The notes beneath the pieces were generated by a model. It worked only from the letters and a program-made list of their open reading frames with translations. It had not been told where the DNA came from and searched no databases. A stretch of DNA of 9,865 nucleotides from CAYSFW01 sp964620675 (GTDB lineage Bacteria; Pseudomonadota; Gammaproteobacteria; UWMA-0217). How positions within the stretch are numbered: position 1 is the first letter of the stretch; every line of letters starts with the position of its first letter. The stretch spans positions 1 through 9,865 of the forward strand of contig CAZUJU010000082.1 of NCBI GenBank assembly GCA_964620675.1, in the 5' to 3' direction. Both the position numbers and the translations under genes were made by a program. This document shows positions 1 through 5,345 of the stretch, piece after piece.

Positions 1-92
1 AAAACCTCCGCCGCACTCGCGATCTGCTGCTGCCGCGCCTGCTCTCCGGCCAGATCGAGGTCGAAACCCTGCCCGAAGGAATCGCCGCATGA
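1..92 (+). CDS. hsdS: Type I restriction enzyme specificity subunit, 3' end only
   Basis: Only the last 29 codons and the TGA stop are in the window, read in the frame that starts at base 3. They contain RTRDLLLPRLLSGQIEVE, the very typical C-terminal tail of HsdS proteins, the end of the distal conserved helical region. HsdS recognises the bipartite DNA target and holds the HsdM methylase and HsdR motor subunits together. The identity is supported by hsdR further downstream on the same strand. The stop codon overlaps the next start codon as ATGA (89-92), so translation of the two genes is probably coupled. The target recognition domains lie outside the window, so specificity cannot be judged. 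Confidence 0.88.
   Translation, partial: NLRRTRDLLLPRLLSGQIEVETLPEGIAA
75..80 (+). promoter_or_regulatory. Ribosome binding site inside the end of hsdS
   Basis: GAAGGA lies 8 bases before the ATG at 89 and is a good Shine-Dalgarno match. It supports that ATG as the true start of the ATPase gene and the coupling with hsdS. Confidence 0.6.
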
Positions 93-1495
93 CGGAAGCC
101 GAACTGAACGCCCTGCTGGATGTGCGCTCGGAGAACGAGCACATCGAGTTCAAGGAGGCCAAGAGCAATTTCCACTTCGAGAAGCTGGTGGACTATTGCG
201 TCGCGTTGGCGAACGAGGGCGGCGGCCGCATCGTGCTCGGGGTGACCGACAAGCCGCCGCGCCGGGTGGTGGGCACGGCGGCGTTCGAGATGCCGGAAAA
301 AACGGTGGCCGGCATTTACGAACGGATTCATCTCAAGGTGTTGTGGCAGGAGATTCCGCATCCCAACGGCCGCGTGCTGGTTTTCGAGGTGCCGCCGCGC
401 CCAGTCGGGCATCCGCTGCATTACGACGGCCGCTACTGGATGCGCGCCGGCGAGGAACTGGTGCCGATGACGCCCGATCAGTTGAAACGCATCATCGACG
501 AGGGCAAACCGGAGTTCGTCGATCAATCCGCACGCAGTGGCTGCAGCGAAGAAGACGTCGTTTCGCTGCTGGACGTGCAGGGCTACTTCGACCTGCGCAA
601 GCGGCCCCTGCCCTCGACGCGCGTCGAGGTGCTCGATACCTTGGCAGGGAAAGGGTTCGTCCGTCGCGAAGACGGCACGTTCACGATCACCAACCTGGGC
701 GCGCTGCTGCTGGCCAAGCGCCTGACCGATTTCGAGTCCGTAGCGCGCAAGGGTGTGCGACTGATCGTCTATGACGGCATTTCGAAGCAGAAGGTGCGCG
801 ACGGCAAGGACATCACCGGCCAGAAGGGCTACGCGGTCGGCTTCGAGGGACTGGTCAATTACGTCTTTGAGCAACTGCCGGCGAGCGAAGAAATCGCCGC
901 CGCGCTGCGCACGACAACGCACGCCTATCCGCTCAAGGCGATCCGCGAGCTGATCGGCAATGCCATCGTCCATCAGGATCTGACCGAGCAGGGCACCGGC
1001 ATCACCGTGGAGATCTACGACGACCGGGTCGAGGTGACCAATCCTGGCCTGCCGATTCTGCCGCTCGACCGTTTCATCGACGAGAACCAGTCGCGCAATG
1101 AGCGCTTCGCCGATGCGCTGCGGCAACTTGGCATCTGCGAAGAGCGCGGGCATGGCATGGACGCTGTGGTGACGCAGATCGAGTTGCACCAGTTGCCGCC
1201 ATATCGCTGCCGACTCGGAACGCGCCATACGACCGTCGTGCTCTCCCGCTACAAACCCCTCAAGGACTTGTCGCCCGAGGAACGGGTCAATGCCGTCTAT
1301 CAGCACTGCGTTTTGCGGTTTGTGACCAACCAGCTCACCAACAACGAGTCGATCCGCGAGCGATTCAAGATCGACAAGAAAAATTCGGCCATAGCGTCGC
1401 GCCTTTTGGGTGAGGCCGTTACCGCGAACGTGATTCGTGCGTCGGACCCCGAAGCGGCGAACAAGCTGATGCGTTATGTTCCCTATTGGGCGTAG
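89..1495 (+). CDS. AlbA_2 (Schlafen-like) domain plus GHKL ATPase protein linked to type I R-M
   Basis: A 468-residue protein with the COG2865 layout. Residues about 13-130 form an AlbA_2/Schlafen-like domain: NEHIEFKEAKSNFHF, then the ANEGGGRIVLGV core. Residues about 280-380 form a GHKL-type ATP-binding fold: N-box ELIGNAIVHQDL (287-298, Asn291), VEIYDDRVEVTNPGLP (307-322) and a glycine-rich ERGHGMD (352-358). The last 70 residues or so look like a winged helix. No signal peptide or membrane segment is seen, so it should be cytoplasmic. The start is fixed by GAAGGA and by the ATGA overlap with hsdS. Family members are often called putative transcriptional regulators, and such genes are known as extra ORFs within type I R-M loci. 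Whether this one regulates the locus, modulates the enzyme or acts in defence by itself cannot be told; the domain calls are firm, the role is inference. Confidence 0.85.
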   Translation: MTEAELNALLDVRSENEHIEFKEAKSNFHFEKLVDYCVALANEGGGRIVLGVTDKPPRRVVGTAAFEMPEKTVAGIYERIHLKVLWQEIPHPNGRVLVFEVPPRPVGHPLHYDGRYWMRAGEELVPMTPDQLKRIIDEGKPEFVDQSARSGCSEEDVVSLLDVQGYFDLRKRPLPSTRVEVLDTLAGKGFVRREDGTFTITNLGALLLAKRLTDFESVARKGVRLIVYDGISKQKVRDGKDITGQKGYAVGFEGLVNYVFEQLPASEEIAAALRTTTHAYPLKAIRELIGNAIVHQDLTEQGTGITVEIYDDRVEVTNPGLPILPLDRFIDENQSRNERFADALRQLGICEERGHGMDAVVTQIELHQLPPYRCRLGTRHTTVVLSRYKPLKDLSPEERVNAVYQHCVLRFVTNQLTNNESIRERFKIDKKNSAIASRLLGEAVTANVIRASDPEAANKLMRYVPYWA

Positions 1496-1544
1496 GGTAA
1501 TTTGCTTGATGGCTTATCGCGGAATTGGCGCGGAATTGAATCAA

Positions 1545-1573
1545 CCGCATGATTTTGATGCGGATTTTTGTTT
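1545..1573 (+). terminator. Probable weak intrinsic terminator after the ATPase gene
   Basis: CCGCAT (1545-1550) and ATGCGG (1558-1563) form a perfect 6-bp stem with a 7-base loop, followed by the T-rich run ATTTTTGTTT. It lies 50 bases after the ATPase stop codon. The stem is short, so termination may be partial. If active, it would separate hsdR from the upstream genes. Confidence 0.45.
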
Positions 1574-1616
1574 GATGGGTGCTTGATTTTGGCACGCTGC
1601 ATAGCACGGAAAATTG

Positions 1617-1703
1617 TTTGATCGAGCAGTAGGACAGGGCCGCCGTTTAGACCACAATGCTTTTATAAACAATCACTTATTTATTTGACGGGTCTTTGAT
1701 CGA
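1617..1703 (+). repeat. Two TTTGATCGA words and further TTGAT boxes upstream of hsdR
   Basis: TTTGATCGA occurs at 1617-1625 and again at 1695-1703, 78 bases apart. More TTGAT cores lie at 1506-1510, 1572-1576 and 1583-1587, two of them within TTTGNTTGAT (1501-1510 and 1567-1576). The gap between the ATPase gene and hsdR is clearly AT-richer than its flanks. The words could be protein-binding sites that control hsdR, or chance in AT-rich DNA. No convincing -35/-10 pair was found; TATAAA at 1664-1669 has no partner at the right distance. Confidence 0.3.
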
Positions 1704-1720
1704 ATTCAGCAACTATATCC

Positions 1721-4700
1721 ATGAGCAACCACGCCTACTCCGAAGACCAACTCGTCGAGCAGCCCGCCATCGGGCTGTTTGCCGCGCTGGGCTGGCAGAC
1801 GCTGTCGGCGATGGAAGAAACCTTCGGCGCGGGCGGCACCTCATCTACCACATTGGGCCGCGAGACCAAGGGCGAGGTGGTGCTGACGGAGCGCCTGCGA
1901 GCGGCACTTACCAAGCTCAACCCCGGCCTGCCACCGGAGGCGATCCAGACCGCCATCGATGAGCTAACCCGCGACCGCTCGGCGATGAGCCTGGAGGCGG
2001 CCAACCGCGAGATCTACCGGCTGCTCAAGGACGGCATCCCGGTCTCGGTCCCTGATCGCGAGCACGGCGGGCAGAAGACCGAGCGCCTGCGCGTGGTGGA
2101 TTGGGCGCAGCCGGAGAACAACGACTTTTTGCTGGTCAGCCAGTTCAGCGTGGTCGGCAGTCTCTACACCTGCCGGCCCGACCTGGTGGGCTTCGTCAAC
2201 GGCCTGCCCTGGGTAGTGATCGAACTCAAGAAGCCGGGCGTGCCGGCGCGCAGCGCCTTCGACGAGAACCTCACCCACTACAAGCAGCAGATCCCGCAGC
2301 TCTTCTGGTTCAACGCGCTGCTGATCGCCAGCAACGGCACCGACAGCCGTGTCGGCTCGCTCACCGCCGACTGGGAGCGCTGGGTCGAGTGGAAACGTAT
2401 CGAGCGCGAGGACGAACCGCGCCGCGTGTCGTTGGACGTGATGCTGCGCGGCACTTGCGACCCGACCCGCCTGCTCGATCTGGTCGAGAACTTCACGCTG
2501 TTCTCGGAACACAAGGCCGGTCTGGTCAAGATTCTCGGCCAGAACCACCAGTTCCTTGGCGTGAACAACGCCATTGCCTCGATGCTTGAAGCCCGCCAGT
2601 TGGGCCACGGGCGCGGCGGGGTGTTCTGGCAGACGCAGGGCAGCGGCAAGAGTTTTTCGATGGTGTTCTTTGCGCAGAAGGTGCTGCGCAAGCTGGCCGG
2701 TAACTGGACCTTCGTGGTGGTCACCGACCGGGTGGAGCTGGACGAGCAGATCGCCAAGACCTTCAAGACGGTGGGCGCGGTGAGCGAGGCCGAGGGCGAC
2801 CAGTGCCACGCCGCCAGCGGCGCGCATCTGCGCGAACTGCTGCGCGGCAACCACCGCTACGTGTTCACGCTGGTGCACAAGTTCCAGACGCCCGAGGCGC
2901 TGACCGACCGCTCGGACGTGATCGTGCTGACCGACGAGGCGCATCGCAGCCAGTACGACACGCTGGCGCTCAACATGCGCGCCGCGCTGCCCAAGGCGAT
3001 GTTCCTGGCCTTCACCGGCACGCCGCTGATTGCCGGCGAGGAGCGCACCAAGGAGGTGTTTGGCGACTATGTGTCGATCTACGACTTCCAGCAGTCGGTG
3101 GAGGACGGCGCGACGGTGCCGCTGTTCTACGAGAACCGCACGCCGGAGCTGGAGCTGGTCAACCCCGATCTCAACGACGACATCTACGACCTGATCGAAG
3201 GCGCGAACCTGGACGCCGATCAGGAAGAGAAACTCGAAAAGGTGCTGGGGCGGCAATACCACCTGATCACCCGCGACGACCGGCTGGAGACGGTGGCGCA
3301 GGACATCGTGCGGCACTTCCTGGGCCGGGGCTTCGTGGGCAAGGCGATGGTGGTGTCGATCGACAAGGCCACCGCGCTGAAGATGCACGACAAGGTGAAG
3401 CAGCACTGGGCGGCGGAGACGGCGCGGGTGAAGAAGGAATTGGGCGATCTGCTGATGCGGCCGCTGGGCGGCGAGCGTTCGGCGGAACAGGCGCGGCGGG
3501 ATGTGCGCAAGGCCGAATTGAAGCAGCGCTTGGCGACACTGACCGAAACCGACATGGCGGTGATCGTCTCGCCCGGCCAGAACGAGATCGAGCAGATGAA
3601 AAAACTCGGCCTCGACATCGAGCCGCACCGCCGGCGCATGAACGAGTCGCAGCCGGGGCTGGACGAGAAGTTCAAGGACACCGACGACCCGCTGCGGCTG
3701 GTGTTCGTCTGCGCCATGTGGCTGACCGGCTTCGACGCGCCGAGCTGCTCGACGATCTATCTCGACAAGCCGATGCGCAACCACACGTTGATGCAGACCA
3801 TCGCCCGCGCCAACCGGGTGTTCCCCGGCAAGCACAGCGGCGTGATCGTGGACTACGCCAACGTGTTCGCCTCGCTGGAGAAGGCGCTGGCGATCTACGG
3901 CGCGGGCAAGGGCGGCGCGAACCCGGTCAAGGACAAGGCCCAGTTGGTCGCAGCGCTGCGCGAGGCGGTGGCGGCGGCCACGGCTTTCTGCCTGGCGCAC
4001 GGTGTGGATCTGGCGGCAATGGAGGCCCTGCCGGCGAGCGGCATGAAGCGGCTTGCGGCCGTCGAGAACGCCATCAACGCGCTGATCGGCCCCGACAGCC
4101 TGCGCCGCGAGTTCTTTGGCCATGAGAAGTTGGTTGGCACGCTCTATCGTGCGGTGAAGCCCGACCCGGCGGCGATCGAGTTCTCCCTGCGCATCTCCGG
4201 CATCGCCATGCTGGCGGCGGCGATCCGCGCCAAGCTCAGCCCCAACCCGCCCGACATCGCCACGATTCTCGGGCAGATCACTGGGCTGCTCGACGAGTCG
4301 ATCACTGGCCTGGCGATCCGCGACGGTGGACTACCGCCCATTGACCTCTCAAAGATCAACTTCGAGGCGTTGGCGCAGCGCTTCAAGGAGTCGAAGCACA
4401 AGAACACCGACCTCGAAGCGCTGAAGGCGGCGATCCGGGCGAAGCTGGAGACACTCGTGCGCCTGAACCGGACGCGAGCCGATTTTGCGGAGAAGTTCGA
4501 GGCGCTGATCGAGAGCTACAACAACGGCAGCCGTAACATCGAGCAACTCTTCGACGAACTGCTGAAGCTATCCAACAGCCTTGATGACGAGCAGGAACGG
4601 CACGTTCGCGAACACCTCACCGAGGAGGAACTCGTCATCTTCGACATCCTGACGCGGCCCGCGCCGGAGTTGACCACCGCCGAGCGCGACGAGGTGAAAA

Positions 4701-4927
4701 GAGTCGCCAAGGACCTCCTCTCACGCCTCAAGACCCTGTTGGTGCTCAACTGGCGGACGAAGTCGGCGGCACGCTCGACATTGAAGCTGGCGATTGAAGA
4801 CACGCTGGACACGCTGCCCGCGGCCTACGACCGCCCGCTGTTCGCACAGAAGTGCTCGGCGCTGTTTGAGCATGTGTATGAGAGCTACCCGGAGCGGAAT
4901 GCGGGGGTGTATGCGGAGGCGGTGTGA
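1721..4927 (+). CDS. hsdR: Type I restriction enzyme endonuclease and motor subunit
   Basis: A 1068-residue protein of normal length for HsdR. The N-terminal nuclease domain has the PD-(D/E)XK residues Asp154 (RPDLVGF) and Glu168-x-Lys170 (IELKK). The superfamily 2 motor follows: Walker A QTQGSGKS (304-311), VVTDRVELDEQ (333-343), DEAH box LTDEAHRS (403-410), FTGTPL (431-436) and motif VI QTIARANRVFPGK (692-704). The part from about residue 860 on is the helical HsdR C-terminal domain (DUF3387 type), with LNRTRADFAEKF and LIESYNNGS. With HsdM and HsdS it would cut unmethylated DNA after ATP-driven translocation. ATG 1721 is the first in-frame start after a stop at 1697-1699, and its N-terminus (EDQLVEQPAIGLFAALGW) is typical of the family. 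No clear Shine-Dalgarno precedes it, which may keep HsdR low. No frameshift or lost catalytic residue is seen, so it is probably functional. Confidence 0.96.
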   Translation: MSNHAYSEDQLVEQPAIGLFAALGWQTLSAMEETFGAGGTSSTTLGRETKGEVVLTERLRAALTKLNPGLPPEAIQTAIDELTRDRSAMSLEAANREIYRLLKDGIPVSVPDREHGGQKTERLRVVDWAQPENNDFLLVSQFSVVGSLYTCRPDLVGFVNGLPWVVIELKKPGVPARSAFDENLTHYKQQIPQLFWFNALLIASNGTDSRVGSLTADWERWVEWKRIEREDEPRRVSLDVMLRGTCDPTRLLDLVENFTLFSEHKAGLVKILGQNHQFLGVNNAIASMLEARQLGHGRGGVFWQTQGSGKSFSMVFFAQKVLRKLAGNWTFVVVTDRVELDEQIAKTFKTVGAVSEAEGDQCHAASGAHLRELLRGNHRYVFTLVHKFQTPEALTDRSDVIVLTDEAHRSQYDTLALNMRAALPKAMFLAFTGTPLIAGEERTKEVFGDYVSIYDFQQSVEDGATVPLFYENRTPELELVNPDLNDDIYDLIEGANLDADQEEKLEKVLGRQYHLITRDDRLETVAQDIVRHFLGRGFVGKAMVVSIDKATALKMHDKVKQHWAAETARVKKELGDLLMRPLGGERSAEQARRDVRKAELKQRLATLTETDMAVIVSPGQNEIEQMKKLGLDIEPHRRRMNESQPGLDEKFKDTDDPLRLVFVCAMWLTGFDAPSCSTIYLDKPMRNHTLMQTIARANRVFPGKHSGVIVDYANVFASLEKALAIYGAGKGGANPVKDKAQLVAALREAVAAATAFCLAHGVDLAAMEALPASGMKRLAAVENAINALIGPDSLRREFFGHEKLVGTLYRAVKPDPAAIEFSLRISGIAMLAAAIRAKLSPNPPDIATILGQITGLLDESITGLAIRDGGLPPIDLSKINFEALAQRFKESKHKNTDLEALKAAIRAKLETLVRLNRTRADFAEKFEALIESYNNGSRNIEQLFDELLKLSNSLDDEQERHVREHLTEEELVIFDILTRPAPELTTAERDEVKRVAKDLLSRLKTLLVLNWRTKSAARSTLKLAIEDTLDTLPAAYDRPLFAQKCSALFEHVYESYPERNAGVYAEAV

Positions 4928-4935
4928 GCAGGCTA

Positions 4936-4994
4936 GCAACCGGTTGCAGCGGACGGTCCGCTGCGCGGCCCGCCGCTGAACCGGAGCGTTGAAC
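4936..4994 (+). repeat. Long bulged hairpin resembling an integron attC site
   Basis: It begins 9 bases after the hsdR stop. CCGGTT (4940-4945), CAGCGG (4947-4952) and CGG (4954-4956) pair with CCG (4970-4972), CCGCTG (4973-4978) and AACCGG (4979-4984), leaving G4946 and A4953 unpaired on the 5' arm. CCGC (4958-4961) and GCGG (4965-4968) extend the tip. The 3' side has GTTGAAC (4988-4994), which fits the GTTRRRY core of attC R' boxes, and its GTTG can pair with CAAC at 4937-4940. Unpaired bases on one arm only are a hallmark of attC. Against this, the 5' box does not fit RYYYAAC fully and the unpaired spacers are unequal. Other readings: an end of an IS91-like element, a REP-type hairpin or an mRNA 3' stabiliser. 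No T-run follows, so it is not a classic terminator. Confidence 0.4.
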
Positions 4995-5030
4995 CAAGCC
5001 GCTGCGCGGCAGCAAAACCTCCCTGACTGA

Positions 5031-5150
5031 CCCGCGCGCGCGGAGGTGGCGCGCTTATGCGCCGCGACGCGCAACCTCAAGCACCGCAGCCTGTTGCTGA
5101 CCTGCTACGGCTGCGGCTTGCGGGTGAGCGAGTTGGTGGCGCTGAAGGTG
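5031..5150 (+). pseudogene. Truncated tyrosine recombinase (integrase) fragment
   Basis: After a stop at 5028-5030, about 40 codons read ...EVARLCAATRNLKHRSLLL followed by TCYGCGLRVSELVALKV. This matches the start of the tyrosine recombinase catalytic domain; the Arg of GLRVSEL is the box I catalytic arginine. Homology stops abruptly at 5150, where the usual D(I/V)D continuation is lost, and the frame runs to a stop at 5184-5186 through unrelated codons. There is no N-terminal domain and none of the other catalytic residues. The style is that of the recombinases that accompany IS91-like transposases rather than IntI. It is a dead fragment. Confidence 0.65.
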
Positions 5151-5215
5151 CGCGCCCGTCGAAATCCCTTCGGCAACACATGCTGAAGCACCAGCCAGCG
5201 GAAGTCCGCATGGGG
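5150..5215 (-). pseudogene. Fragment of an IS91-like transposase
   Basis: On the - strand, 22 codons after an in-frame TGA (complement of 5216-5218) read PHADFRWLVLQ followed by HVLPKGFRRAR. The HVLPKGF(x)R(x)R stretch is characteristic of IS91-family Y2 transposases, where it normally continues with a (D/N)(Y/F)GFLH motif. Here the match ends at about 5150, exactly where the + strand recombinase fragment ends, so two broken mobile genes meet tail to tail. Only this short motif supports the call. It is a remnant without function. Confidence 0.5.
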
Positions 5216-5280
5216 TCAAACGAAACGACATTCTAGCCGCCCGCATCCGGCGTACTTGTTGAAGTGTTGGACCTGACCCC
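5212..5280. mobile_element. 69-base element with inverted GGGGTCA ends
   Basis: GGGGTCA (5212-5218) and its exact inverse TGACCCC (5274-5280) bound a non-coding segment. Read inwards on the - strand the right end is GGGGTCAGGTCCAACACTTC. GGGGTCA-type ends like these recur beside transposases and as solo copies in many proteobacterial genomes (recollection, not searched). The left end overlaps the last bases of the IS91-like fragment, as if the element had inserted there. No target duplication could be identified with confidence. It is best read as a non-autonomous insertion or a solo end remnant. Confidence 0.4.
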
Positions 5281-5304
5281 TACACTGCTGCGGCTGGCGT
5301 GAGC

Positions 5305-5313
5305 TGTTAAACT
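5305..5313 (+). promoter_or_regulatory. Candidate extended -10 promoter for hrpA
   Basis: TG-T-TAAACT gives the extended -10 TG and a hexamer that matches TATAAT at four of six positions. No good -35 is seen 17 bases upstream. A transcript from here would start near 5320 and leave a leader of about 25 bases before the TTG start. Its place between the repeat element and hrpA supports it, but the motif is short. Confidence 0.35.
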
Positions 5314-5345
5314 ACGGGTCCTCTGTTGCCACGATCCATTTCCGC

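Noticed and set aside
1685..1718. TTGACG (1685-1690) and CTATAT (1713-1718) as an hsdR promoter
   Set aside because: The 22-base spacing is too long for sigma70 and would leave almost no leader before the ATG at 1721.
1964..4123. Long - strand ORF of 719 codons across hsdR
   Set aside because: It is antisense to the clearly conserved hsdR frame; its product is Arg/His/Gln/Val rich without any family motif, as expected for the mirror frame of GC-rich coding DNA.
2803..4125. + strand ORF of 440 codons in another frame of hsdR
   Set aside because: Arg/Ala/Gly-rich shadow frame; the HsdR motifs are all in the other frame.
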